DNA from: Cerrena zonata
Taxonomy: Eukaryota; Basidiomycota; Agaricomycetes; Polyporales; Cerrenaceae
Length of the DNA: 64,000 nucleotides
Direction: 5' to 3'
NCBI GenBank assembly: GCA_038087015.1
Contig: JASBNA010000020.1
Span: 310,001 to 374,000, forward strand
The notes under the pieces were generated by a model, which was not told the DNA's origin, ran no database searches, and was given only the letters and a program-made list of their open reading frames with translations. The translations under genes were made by a program, and so were the position numbers. Shown here piece after piece: positions 47,853 to 60,391 of the stretch; within the stretch, counting starts at the first letter, position 1, and every line of letters starts with the position of its first letter.

Positions 47853-50800
47853 AATCAATATCAACCTCAAACATATTATTCCGACAACACCTGGAAGAAA
47901 TTGTGGGTTTGCTGTGGGTAGAGATCCCACTGGATGATCAACTCAAATAAAAATACATTTATATTTCATCAAGCTTCTTCAGTGTTCCGGTCTGTCAAAG
48001 AAATATTCTAGAAGTATCACATTACAGTGGTGATAATTGGGAATAGAAACAGAGACTAGGCTATGATATACTTAAGAAAGCGAACAATGCAAGGAGGAAG
48101 ATGTCAGAAGCATGATAGCGGAAGTGCGTGTTTACAGAGATCACAGTCGTTCATGAAGGATGCGGCAAGTCAGACTCAGAGTAACTTAAAGATAGGATTG
48201 GTATCTGTCATCCGGAAGTGGAAGATAGCTCACGAGATCTGGCTCGGTCATCCCAAACCCTTGCACTCGAAATGGCGAGATGGTCCCGGTGTGCGGGATC
48301 TGGGCCATCCTCGTCATACGCGTGCACTAAGTTCCAACGGGAACATTGAATTGAATGCACAGGAACTGAGCATATGGCGCACCTCAAATGGGGTATGTTA
48401 TGACCGGAGGATCGGATAGGGATACCAAGACCGGTATGAATCAGCCAAGAAGACGATAAAGATACCGTTGAGAAGTTAGCATAAAAGCGAACTTTGAGTA
48501 TATACAGCGTGAACATGACGTGAAGCTTGGGAACGTGCGGGGATATGTCGCGTAATAATGTGAATCATCTTTTACTATGGCCTGACTGTAATGGAGTTCC
48601 TGGCTCTGGATTTAGACGGGCATCACACGGATGACATCTAGAAGATTCTCATACGTATGAAATAAACATAACGAAGGAGATGTGAGTTCATTTTGTGTCG
48701 TTTAAGCGGTTGAAATACTTTTATCTGAGCTAGAAGTTGGGGCCTGGGTCAGCCTTGTCCGAATGATATGCTGTTGACACACCGTGCGTGTTCCCGCGAG
48801 TCCGAACCTGGATGACGATACCGAGTCAGCCTACCTTCTGGGGAATTAGACAAGTGTGAAAAAGAAGAGAACTCCGTGAGCGGAAATACTGTGCGGAAAG
48901 TCCAGATTCGCAGGCGATTGGAGTTCGTACCTTGGATTTTACAGCTACAAAGCTGAGATATCAGGAGCATTGCATCCGTCATGATTAGAGGGCTGACCAT
49001 AGCCTGAGAAGACCGTTTTCCAAAGGTAGAGATAACTCCTTTGACTCATGCATTGTTGCACTAAAAGAGACTTGCCCGCAGCTTTATATGTGATTATAGC
49101 CCCACATCGTCTTTCGCGATTTCTCAATTTCCTCGGAGGAAGTGTGATGCACCCTGAAGAGGTCAGATGAAGGTACGGGAAGCTACTTGTTGACCGTAAG
49201 TACTTTGACATGCACAATAGAAACCCGACTTACCATCTGTGAAACACGGAGACAGCCAGACACGAACTGACACGAATTCAAAACCAATTCTGACTTGTTA
49301 TTTCGTTTACCCAGAGTATGGTTGGATACAGATGGCCAGCTAGCATATTGAAATATACATCAGAGCCATCTTCTGTCCAAAGGACAAACTGTAATCCGAC
49401 CTACCATGAAATGATAGTCGTGATATCTCTAATGCGGCTGCCGACTCGGTGCCTCCCGTAATAGATTTCCGTTTGCTTCATCACCTTAAACACAGTAAGT
49501 CCATATAAGTGCAACAATGGGGGAGATGGGAACAGCTTCCCTTGCGTAACTCTATAGGACGTCCAACACCGGGGTGATTCGTTGGATTCGGAGGCCGCAC
49601 AGTAAGCAGACAGAAGATCCATAGACGCACTTGATACTTTCCCTGGAAGATACCCAAGCAGTCGTAGGCGGCTTCACAGGACAACCTTTTAGGGATTCCC
49701 ATTCGGCACCGATTGCTGTCGAAGGCGGACGCTCTATAGTTCCTCCGGTGTTATTTTGGACAAGATAGTTTAAAGATCCTAGACGATGATTTTAGTGAGT
49801 CAAATATCGTTCTTTAGGCACGCGGCCTTGCGGGACATGCGCATGCAGTTCCATCTTTTGACATTGGCCGCTTTCTGGTGCAAGTCAGGTGCACAAGAGA
49901 TGCTTAGTTTATGACGAGGGCCGTTTGGTTGGACGTAAACAGGGCTCCCAATCTGGAGCTTTGCTTTATATGATCGAAAAGTCAAGTCAGAAAGATGTCG
50001 GTTGACGTTGATGAGGACCCACAATAGGATTCGCCGAATGCGACTTATTCTAATTGTGCGTCTGTTAGAAGCGTATGAGATACAACACGCTTTGGCATAT
50101 GAGGCCGAACAGACATTCTATCCAGATGGTAACAAGTCAAAGAGTAAGAAATGCGAAGCCTCGTTTCAACCGCCAGTTTACCAGGTTACGTTTAATTAGG
50201 CGCTCAAGCTGAAGCTGTCATTCGGGAGATGGTTGGCACAGTCTTTCAAACAAGGGTGCTAGCAACGCAGAGACAATGTATTCGAAACACATCATACATA
50301 AGACACAACAGCACTGGAGAGACAGAATAGATACAAAGATTCGGACATCTATAAGATAAATATACAACCCAAATATGGCAATCCCACGTGGCGGAACCCC
50401 ATACCATCCAGCACGCAGAGACGGTTGTCAAGAACGACAACACTCCCCTTCGCACTTACACTTGGCCAAGCGTCCATGACTGCTTTTCTCTTGTCTTTCG
50501 GTCATTCCTAGTCAATATAGTGCAAAGGTCACAGAACTATGACCAATAATTGACATCGGAACTCTACGGACAAGAGCAGTAACAGTAAGTGTACAAATAA
50601 TGCCAATAAAAATGAGGTGGGATGGTGGGGTGCGGGTGGGCGGAATGAAGGAGGAGGTAGAGTGGAAGGGGAAGGGGGGTTCGCGGACGGAATGAGGAGT
50701 GTGGTGATAGCAGATGTGAATGATGCGAGGGTGGAATGTGTGGAGGGGTGAGCGGTGAGCGCAATAATGCAATGAATAATGAACATGCAAGCGGAGTCAC

Positions 50801-51074
50801 TGTAATGCGAAAGTAGAAGGTGTGAAAATTGTTACAACTACAAATTTGAACCATAGGAAGTGTACAACAAATGAAGGCCACAAAATAACGGGCAGAGGAA
50901 AAAAAAGGTGAGTGGTCAAAATACACAATGACAGGGATTCCGAAAAACATGCGCTACCATATAGGTTTTGTACAGAGAGTTCATGAAGTCAGGTTAAGGG
51001 TCGTTCTTAAAAGTACAGCAAGGTAAGGTAAGTATAACATAGTCAACGAACGCCCGCGCACGTTGACCTATTCA
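47853..51074. other. 3.2-kb gene-poor stretch
   Basis: Only short ORFs without motifs. The plus strand is strongly purine-rich at 50615-50760, producing Pro/Ser/Thr-rich minus-strand shadow frames. The right end is probably 3' UTR of the HMG gene on the minus strand. Confidence 0.45.
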
Positions 51075-52757
51075 TTACCAGCTCATAGGATTGTATGAGA
51101 ACAGGTCTCCGAATGGGTCACTGCCGCTCGGCGTCGTATCGTCATACTCACGCTCGCCCGTCATGGATTCGTATTGATTGTTTTCCATATCACAGGTGGT
51201 GCCGAGTTCGATCGGAGGAATAGACTCGAGGTCGAAGGCGTCGGGCTGCATGAGTTCGCCTACGTTGGCCCAGATTTCCTGTTGTTGCCAAGAGTAACCA
51301 CCAAAGCCAAGCGTTGCGGTCTCTTCCTCCTCAGGTTGCTGGTTGACGTTCTGTCCTCCCGATGAGTTACTGATCGAGAGGGCGGACATCGATAGGCCTC
51401 CATCCGGCATGTAGGGGCCGCCTCGCGGAGAGGAAGATGCGATTGACTCTGGTGGGGAGAAAACACTGGATGCGACAGAGTCGGCGGGAGAAATGAGGCT
51501 TGGGCAATTATACATGCTGCTGGCATCTTCCGGGATGCTCAGCGAATGGAGAGGCGCGTTCCTGTCGGCCAACTGGAAGGATTGGAAAGGTTCACAAGAC
51601 TAAAACAAATGTAAGTAAGTTACCGATCGCACTCGATCAAAGAAGCGACGAAGACTTACAGGCATATTCATGTCATAACTAAATCGTCGAATTGGTGCTG
51701 GCGGGAAGAGGGTATCATCAGGTAAGTACTCGTAGTGAGTGGACGGATCCGAATCACTCGGGTGGGGTATAGGATGGTTTGGAAGGGGGGTCCGCCTGCT
51801 AATTCTTGGTAGGAGAGATGGCGACGTGGGGCATGAGGGCATGAAGATCGACGGAAGCTGGATAGTCTGGTAAGTAGGTGGAGGTGTCGGGGCGGACACT
51901 GCACGACGATTGTTGTGGCCATGAGCGTGTGTCGCCCTAGTGTCGCAATGAACAGGGAGTACGAAGGAAATGCTTCCTTCAGTGTCGGTTTCCCCGTCAC
52001 CATCCTTCCTTCCCTTGCCCTTCTTACCACCCTTCTTATCCTTCGTCCGTTGGGGCCTGTAAACGTAGTTGGGGTACAGTGCCTCATGCTCCTTCTTCTT
52101 CTCTTTCGCCAACTCCTCCCAATGAGCCCGCTCCTCCGCAGACAGACTTTTCCATTGCTGACTGATTTGTTTGGACAGATCAGCTTGGCGTTGTCTCTTA
52201 ACAGGAGTAGCTATGGGCTCATCCACCGAAGACGTCGCCTCGTCCAGAGCTTGCTGACGGTCCTCACAGCACTTGCGTCGGAAGAGTATGAACGCATTCT
52301 CAGGTCGCTTGATGTAGTCCTCGTCGCCCCTCTTCGGTCGCCGCTCGTTATCACTGGCTATCGATCTACGACGCCTGTACGATGCCTGCGAGGACGCAGC
52401 CGAAGGTGATGAAAAAAGTGAAGAAGTTTCAGAACCGATTGAAGAGGAAGGAGAGAATGCCCGCTGGGGCGGGGGCGTAGAGAGCGACTTTGGGTCAGGC
52501 TCGAAGGGCGTGGTGGACGGCGAGATAGAGTGAATGTCATGGGCGATTGCAGGGAAGGTAAATGCGCGAGGCGTAGGGGAAACGATGGTAAGAGTTGGTG
52601 GTGGAGGCGCGTCCGTCGTAACTTCGAGTTCTGTAAACAGGAATTGTTGGTGAGTACAATTGCTCTTCGTTGTTTTTCTACTCATTGTCGTCGCAGAATA
52701 GAAGGTGTGTGTCAACTTACGTCGTGAATGTAGGTCGCGAGTGCGGTAGGCAGGCAT
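51075..52757 (-). CDS. HMG-box transcription factor with a long helix-linker insertion
   Basis: Exons 52757-52721, 52630-51660 and 51599-51075 on the minus strand (introns of 90 and 60 bp) give 510 residues. It starts MPAYRTRDLHSR, then a Pro/Ser/Thr-rich region and a basic patch (YRRRRSIASDNERRPKR). The HMG box lies at about 120-215: IKRPENAFILFRRKCCED, an unusual insertion of about 25 residues (ALDEATSSVDEPIATPVK), then QADLSKQISQQWKSLSAEERAHWEELAKEKKKEHEALYP and YVYRPQR, followed by a Lys/Gly-rich stretch. The C-terminus is acidic, Ser-rich and likely activating. The order resembles agaric Prf1-like regulators of mating and fruiting, an inference from memory. Intron 1 was used because it removes an otherwise atypical segment and ends in TTTACAG. 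Confidence 0.88.
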
Positions 52758-52953
52758 TGTTCTCGTGATAATTGGTATGTGGAAGAATGAAAAAATGTGA
52801 AGGTGACGCTGGCGGGCTTCCTGCAGGTGAGTATAATGGGACAGAGGAGCTCCCGAAGTGGCTGGAGGGTCGCAAGGCGGTGGGCAGGAGCCCGGAGGAG
52901 GAGAACAATTGCACGAGGGACGGACAAAAAGCGAGAGACAATACGAAGTGGCT

Positions 52954-52959
52954 CTTATA
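52954..52959 (-). promoter_or_regulatory. TATA-like box of the HMG gene at 51075-52757
   Basis: TATAAG on the minus strand, about 200 bp before the ATG, implying a long leader. Confidence 0.3.
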
Positions 52960-55900
52960 GTCTAGGATGAGATGACCTTTCCGCCGAGTGAGTGCATTCG
53001 AACGCCCCTCGCGAGATCTTGTATAGATCTCCTTCGATTGACGAGCGCTGGCGTGTTCAAATGCCAAATTGGGGCTAGGACTCAAATCAGTTTCCATTGT
53101 GTCGCCAAACATTTCCAAATAATCGTTATTGTCTTCACAATCCCTGCCCGAGAACCCGGTCTCTCATCCTACGTTATTGTTCTGGTGATTACCCATGAGC
53201 TGTTATCTTCTCTGGCGTCTTCAAGTGGTATTCCGTGGGCGAACGTCTCATTCCCCCTAGCTTTTCCACCAAACCCACGCCTCGTCAGCCATGCCGTGTT
53301 CGCAATGGCCTGCCCTCACTGCCTCGAATTTCCCGGGGCACACTCCGTTCATACCACCTGAACCATTCATCGAGTCGCATGTATTCTCCGCACCACTGGT
53401 CTCCCTTCCAAGTATTCTTCACCTCGTGTTCTCTCACCTTTTCGTAAATGTAGATATTTCCTATTTTGTCGAAACTACGTGACCTTGTCAAAACATGACT
53501 CACGACGGAGCGTATCTGGCATGTCCCATCTGGGATCGCCAGTCAGATGTCCTTACCAAGTCTGCTTCCTGCATATGGCAAGAGGAACCCGCTGATCTTG
53601 GATAGGAGCGATATACTCTGTGGTCTGACCCGATCCGGTTTATTGCGACATACGCTATTAGGCAACTCGAGTGTCAGATACTGGAGAGTGCACTTTGTGG
53701 ACAACGCCTGCCATGTTGCGTCTGGTAGATCACCGTTCTGTTCTGTTCGGACTTTGCGCTGCGTTCCTCCCGACATTGCGCCCACTTGCCTTATTCCTAT
53801 CCCGACGTCGCTGTCTACCCCGTATGTATACAATGTCGTTATTTTGCCCTATACCCATACTGTACCCGTTGTACACGTTCCGTATTCGCCGAATGATAGT
53901 CCCACCTCATCGGGCACCTGACCTTACCTCGCGGTCGGCTGGCGGAAATTAAGGGAAATGTGTGGATATATTATCAGACAATCCCAGTCCGCGCCGACAG
54001 TTGGCGCACCTTGATTCTACATACGGATCAGCCTCAGGTTCCGTACTATATGCTTTGTTTGAACCTGTCCCTTGCTGGTTATCTCGGATCCTTCGATCCC
54101 CTACGGACGCTTGGTGTGAAGGTTAAACTTCCCAGGATGATCAACAGCTTGAACTTTGCTTTCCTTGTGTCCAAATAAGGAAGTGTCGAAGGATTCGCTT
54201 GGAGACTTGTGATTTCCAAAGCACTCTTTCCCTCCTGCCTTGAGATATATGACTCAGTAATCGCGGATTGTTTCTCCACGCTGAGTGGTACACATTCAGT
54301 CCCAGAGATTCGGAGTATATTTCCAGACTTATCACTTCTTTTTCGGATCTTGTTTTTCCGCTCGTCATCTTCGGGATGACATGTAGTTGTAAACTCTAAT
54401 CCACCGGCATTCATGCAAACTTATCCCTGAGTGATTTTGATTCCCCATAGCTTTGTAGGTATGAAGGAACGTCCTATCAAACTAATCTTGGTTAGCCGGG
54501 TACCCTTACCCTACACGCTTCCGGGTGTCATTTCCGTTGAAAGGGTGAAGCAGAGTTTGACGTGCTCGAACATATCGTACTAGAAATGTATTTTAGTACC
54601 CACCGCGGACCTCATGGAGAAGCTCCTCTGCCCTATGGCTGAACAACATTGCCTGTGTATCAACGGAAGCAAAATCGAACATAGTTTAATGTCTAACGGG
54701 AGACTCGGGGACGGCCGCAAGTTATTCCTCATCTGCTTCCGTTTGGCCTAATGCCTGTGATGCCATCCCACTCATCGATGAACCACACTATGATATGCTA
54801 AATCCTTTATCTCATTTTCACTTACGCCATCAGTTCTCAACCCTGTACAGCTTGAAAGCTCCGTCGGTTAGGCTGCTGATTATCGCGTGGATTTTTCCTT
54901 TCGTTTTTCTCAGGTCCTTACACTGGTCAGGTCCACACCTCAACATAAGTTGGAAATCGGAAGTAATGGCCGATTTTTATGAGAACGTGTTTTCACTCGG
55001 TGTTTAAGGTTTCATGTTCTGTACGTACACGCGTAATAGACCATTCATTCCGTGCTGGAAGCATGGGAAGAGAGGTAATATTCAGAGTAATCGAACTATG
55101 CAATCGATATGGGTATGCTGTCATCATGTAAGTCTATTCAGCTTTGGTATGGGAAGGAGTGCAAACATATCATGATTATTACTCTACTCGCAATCCATAT
55201 ATCGATCAAAGATTAACAAACCGTGTGGTGTGATGTGTGAAATACGTACTTTCGCCGTCGCTTAAGAAAGTACGTGCCTTTTGCTTAGTCCGAAGGAGAT
55301 TTCGGGAGTAGAAATGACATATGTCGGGAATTCCAAGTCGCCATGACCGCTTAGATCACAGGCAGCCTCAGATGACGCTAGTGCATGGTACGTATGGCGT
55401 CCGAGCATTGATCATGTATTGAGGTAAACACAATCTTCTTCGGCATGCTTTGCATCGATACGAGTTCAAGCTGTGCTAAAACTTGGGGAACCGAGCAAAC
55501 CTTCGTCATGGAAGAACCCGAAAGTAGGTTTATCGACTATCGCTTGGATCACGAAGAGAAGCTGCTCGGAACTTGATGATGAGCTACTGAGGGAGGAAGA
55601 CGAACGGGAAGTATACTACTGGCGCATGATTTTTTTGCGGGACATAGGTATCTTGTGCACATTTGCAGCATATGCTCTGTCCGTTCATTCGCCTCGTGGG
55701 TCTGTCGCTCTGTTATGAGCGGTACTCTTTGCGTAAATCGACGAACACACTCACCGCAGCTGCCCCACTTCATGTAATGTAAATCTTCTGTACGTAGCGC
55801 AGTATCCGAGTATAGATCCCCATACATAGCCTACCAATTTTTTGCATTTAAAAGGTTTCGTGCGGGACCGTACCAAAAATTTATGAAACACGTTGTGGAC

Positions 55901-56358
55901 ACATGCCTCCCATTGGAGAACACGATGTGAGATGAACAGCAGTTATGACATCGTTCCCTCCAAAGAGTCACAGTAGCTGTTCATTCTTTGCGCAGATCTC
56001 CTCTCACACTTCAAAGTCGTTGCCGTTGCTGAGACGACGAAACACGAACGGAGGATCAAGATCGGAAACACCGCTTCCGAGTCGATTGCGATCGACAATC
56101 GACCGACGCAAGCTTACATAAGGGTTCGTAACCTTAGTACCGGAAAAGGCAAAGGAGGCGGGGCGGAGAAAACGGCAGGAGTGCGGTACGGAAAGCCGTC
56201 GGGGATCACACCCAACAGTGATCGGTATGGACATCGATCGTGTTCCAGGTTTGGTTACTAGATTGGAGCCCCTTCGTCATCCGCAATGGGGAGCATAGGG
56301 GTTGGCTCGGGCTTCGGGTTTCTTTCTTGCACAGACCGTCATAACAACAGACTCGACA
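52960..56358. other. 3.4-kb gene-poor stretch
   Basis: ORFs at 53547-53921, 54795-55007 and 55473-55718 have mixed hydrophobic/charged composition that could come from a decayed gene, but no family motif or splice chain holds. Nothing is called. Confidence 0.4.
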
Positions 56359-57348
56359 ATGCCAACAAGAGGGAAACGAGCACGCACAGAGTCTGCAGAA
56401 AAGTCTGAGGACCAACAGTCAATAAACAAAGCCAAGAAACTCAAACTTCTCGCTTCCCATTCTCTCGCATCGCCTTTCCCTGATTACACTCGTCCAACAA
56501 GATCTGAAACATTCCAAGTTCACGACCTCTTGTCCAGAAACCATCCTTCGATCACTACCAAGCGCAAAGCTCCGTCGGTGGCGAATAATTCAGCGAAGAC
56601 CTGTGGGTCAGTGCCGAACGTTCTCGAGTCCTTAATTGGTACCATTTTGTCTCAGAATACCGCCGGTCGTAACTCCACCGCAGCTAAACGGAGCCTCGAC
56701 GAGACATTTGGGAAAAACAATTTCGAGGCAATCGCCACTGCCCCGAGGGCCGAGGTTGTAGAGGCAATACGGAGAGGCGGACTGGCGAACAAAAAAGCCG
56801 GTGTCATCCAGACGGTTTTGAAAGAGGTTAAAGACAGGTATGGAGAGTATTCTCTGCAGCATCTTGCGGGGATTATGGAACAGAACACCGAGGTCAGCGA
56901 GACAAAGGACAAGTCAAGGTCATCAATTTCCAACGAGGAGGCGATGTCAGAATTAATTTCATTCGAAGGTGTCGGACCAAAGACTGCCTCCTGCGTACTC
57001 CTATTTTGTCTCGGAAGGTCCTCGTTCCCGGTGGATACCCATGTTTTTCGACTAGCTCGGTTGTTAGGTTGGGTCCCACTAAAGGCAGATAGGGTCACTG
57101 CCCAGGCACACCTGGATCTTACAATTCCAGACGAATTGAAGTACGGCCTCCATGTTCTAATGGTCAGCCACGGAAAGAGGTAAGCATTGGTAATCAGGAA
57201 TCTGGCCGATCCTTCTAAACGAGGCTCTAGATGCAAGGGCTGTAAGAGCCCGGGTGCCAGAGGTGATTGCGTATTGAAGAGCTGGTTGAAGGAGCAGAAG
57301 GGGCTCATGGGAGAAGATGTAAACCATAGCAAACACGAAGACCAGTAA
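56359..57348 (+). CDS. HhH-GPD DNA glycosylase, endonuclease III-like
   Basis: Exons 56359-57179 and 57231-57348 (51-bp phase-2 intron) give 312 residues. The start MPTRGKRARTE is a basic, nuclear-signal-like tail. The glycosylase fold follows: FQVHDLLSRNH, LESLIGTILSQNT, then the helix-hairpin-helix FEGVGPKTASCVLLF with the catalytic Lys, and FPVDTHVFRLARLLGW with the catalytic Asp. Past the intron comes a Cys cluster (CKGCKSPGARGDC). It has three Cys where endonuclease III has four (C-x6-C-x2-C-x5-C), so iron-sulfur binding is doubtful. The likely role is base excision repair; the substrate is unknown. Two other frames overlapping it on the minus strand are shadows. Confidence 0.88.
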
Positions 57349-57902
57349 GACAAACCGAGATATTCAATAAGATGCTAGTTTGGTGTTCCTGAAGATTAGA
57401 CTTTCGTTGCCATACCGATTCATTCTCGAGTAGCAACTTGCCAATAGGTCAGAGAATCCAGAAAGCGTTGACTAGTTGTTTCTTCATGATGAGTTGAAAA
57501 CGTGGCAAGTATCCGGCTCGTGGTAACGGCACTGTGGCGGACACGATCACGTGTAGCGTTGTGACAATTCGTTTTCAACCTTGTTCTCTTCCATTTGTCG
57601 TGCAACCTTTACCAAACTTGGAGTGCATGTAAATCGACAAGCTACGTACATAGTGGAACGCGCTTTGGACTAGAACTGCCAGGATACTAAGAACTATGAC
57701 AAGCTCGTCACTAATTGGTCACGCCTGAGAACGGATTATCTGCGATAGAATCCGAGTATCCCAGATCAAACACCGTACGAGTGCATGGTTGCCACAAGGC
57801 ATCCGTGAATAACCGTCCGTCTTCCTTACTCTTCGCCACCACTCATCTTGCCCTTCACTAGACTCTACTGTGACAAGTTATCGAAATTCTTGCTCTCTTA
57901 CA
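57349..57902. other. Intergenic
   Basis: 550 bp with no supportable ORF. Confidence 0.45.
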
Positions 57903-59352
57903 ATGCACCCGACTCGCAGTCGGCATCAACGTCATACTCACGGCCAAGTACCGCAAGGTCGTTCGTGGTTGGTGCCTAATCAACATGTGTGGCTCCGACG
58001 ATCTGTTACACCTCTGGCGGTCTTGAAGGAGGACGGGCTAACCATTGCCGCTCACTACGGTGCTGAATACTGTCCCGAGAACGTTTCTTATTATCCAATC
58101 GCTGTTGATCCATCGAAGCCTTGGACTGGCAGCCCAAAGTCCCAACCATATCAACTCGTAGACCCTGGTAAAAACCGATTCACATGGCCTGACAGAATCG
58201 TTCCTCAGATGGAGCCATGGCGGTCTCATGGCTTCTGTCCACGACCAGGGACTGTTCGTAGAGAAAAGATACTCAAACTAAGGGGATCAAAATTATCATT
58301 AAAGTATTGGAAGGATGCTATACGTAAGTTTCGTTATCGTCGCTATTCCCGCCCTAGCGTATAGTTTTGATGTAATCTAACCGACTTGTTTTTCCAGGGC
58401 TGCACTGGGATAAGAAGGCTTGCAAACGAGTTGATACAGAGTGGCCTGGTCTTCATGGTGTTAAACGAGTGCCTCTGCCTGTAGACTGGAAACAATATGG
58501 TTATTGGGCTCGCCCGCACTTTCCCCATAATAGACCGGATCCCAATGCGAAACATGATCATGTTGCGAACAGCAGTAAGTATTATGCGATCATGATTTGA
58601 CATGCCTAAACATGATATTGAACTATAACCCTAGCTCCGCCTTCTCATCCTATAGAACTATCGGAAGAGGAGGTGGAAACAATGGTTGAGGGCTTGTACG
58701 ACCCTGACGGGTCATTCCATCCAGCAAGATGGGTGTCTCGGGCAGAACATCCCATGCTCCCTAAGCGACCTGATCTCTGGCCAACACCACATGCTAGTCT
58801 GACGAACTTGACTTACAAAACACCTTCCGAACTGATCCTGAACCCTTTGCTTGAACATCGAAAGCTAGGACGCCCGCCCCTGCTTTTCGATATTCGTATG
58901 GGACTAGAGAATATTCTGATTGGTGGTCATGAGGGACATGACTGGCTGAACCCTCATCTCGGTGCGAATAGCTCGAATGCATACCAGCCTGCGACATTTC
59001 CAGGCGTCAGTGCGATGAGCATCAATTTACTCGCCGAAGACACTCGGACTACGTTCGCTTGGAAATTCACTGTTTTGCCTCACCATCCCTCTCTCCTGTG
59101 ATGGTCATCGATGTATTGCATGCTATCAAAGAGAACTTTGACCAAAACATTTATGATTCGGAGTGCGCCACTATCGTGGGCGAACGCAGAAATCAGATGT
59201 GGTACGCGTTCGAACAACGTATCAAATTGATTCGTCGGAGAAGGATAATCGGACTTTCGCGTGTCGACTATTTGGGCGACCACTATTATTTCCGAGGATT
59301 GGAGCCGGCTCCAGATGATGAGGGTTGGATGATATACTTTGGTGCACCCTGA
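57903..59352 (+). CDS. DUF6699-type protein (one-base frame break)
   Basis: Exons 57903-58323, 58398-58574 and 58635-59352 (introns of 74 and 60 bp). The N-terminal 250 residues are rich in Pro, Trp and basic residues (YYPIAVDPSKPWTGSP, KYWKDAIRLHWDKKACKR). The DUF6699-like region starts near PSELILNPLLEHRK, then PPLLFDIRMGLENILIGG, PATFPGVSAMSINLLAED, IHCFASPSLSPVMVIDVLHA, RRRRIIGLSRVDYLGDHYY and EGWMIYFGAP. At 59060-59066 (GGAAATT) the frame shifts: the upstream frame stops at 59099-59101, while the conserved continuation is one base out. One additional A in the AAA run restores exon phase and gives about 438 residues. ATG 57903 is the first in frame. Function unknown. Confidence 0.78.
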
Positions 59353-60391
59353 GTTAAACCAGGGCACAACGATCTTCTGTCATTTTTTATGGGTACGATT
59401 CCCTAGATTAATCAGACTTTTCCTTGATGACATGTTTGGCTGCTTTTGTTACAGAAAGAATTCTACCACTTCCTTTTCTATTCGCGTCCATCTGCATTAT
59501 TTGAGTATACTATTTACGGAATCCCCTTTGTACTTTTACCTTTTCGAAGATGGACGAAGGACCGAGACATTGGTTCGAAAAGTAAGCTCCGGGGTACATG
59601 TCTACAGCTGTCTTCTTGCAATTGTCGCCAATTGCGTAGGTCACTAAATGGAGAGCGACGTTCACCCAAAGCAAGAAACTGCCCGAGTGTGCCGTTCTAA
59701 TTCCATTTGCGTTCTTCATTGTCAACCTAAATGGTTTGCTTGGGCGATACACAGGTGGCTTCTACGCTCTTCTTAAGGGCATGATGACCTCGTAAAGGTC
59801 ATACTAATGAATACATACGGGCCCGACAGATCTGCGCCACACTCACGGAGGTCAAAGCGCACTTCCGGAAGGTCCGCATTCGATTTCAGCGTCGAAATAC
59901 CCTCTGCCCTTCGAGAAGAGTCCTATGCGAACGGGTCAGAATTCTCAGACAGAATACTGGTTCCTATTTGACAGCGGTGAGGTTGGTCGACTAAGACAAA
60001 CGGTCGGGCCTACGAATTTGTGGAAATGTGGCGCTGCAGTGGGAGACATCTTAACAGGTTGTTTGGACGCGCAGGTGCGACTTGTGATACAAGTCACATG
60101 CTGAGGTACATAAAGGTCGGACCGAGTTAAAGACTGTTGGTTGTGTACAAACTGCTGATGAGGGAAGTGTGAACGGATGCAGACCCTGACCAGAGAGCCC
60201 ACGCCTCTACCAGACTGTTCTCATGAGTGAATCAAGGAAGTCCACAGGGGGGAGGCGTAGATGATGCAAAAGTATCGCGCAGCCACGGAGCATGAAAGTA
60301 TCTAGCCGAGAGAAGATACTTCAATGACATCAATGGTGTGCAGGAATACAGGCCGGGCATCAATGAGGAATATTGTCTTGTCATGGGACTA
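59353..60391. other. Intergenic
   Basis: About 1 kb. Short overlapping ORFs at 59339-59752 on both strands, none with a motif. Confidence 0.45.

Noticed and set aside
47648..47854. 68-codon ORF
   Set aside because: It is the tRNA-Ala gene read in frame.
50529..50950. Pro/Ser/Thr-rich minus-strand ORFs resembling secreted mucin-like proteins
   Set aside because: They arise in three frames at once from a purine-rich strand tract, which points to composition rather than coding.
51915..52409. 164-codon plus-strand ORF
   Set aside because: Antisense shadow of the HMG-box exon.
56652..57353. 233-codon minus-strand ORF over the DNA glycosylase
   Set aside because: Antisense of a conserved gene; Ser/Arg-rich shadow frame that crosses the intron.
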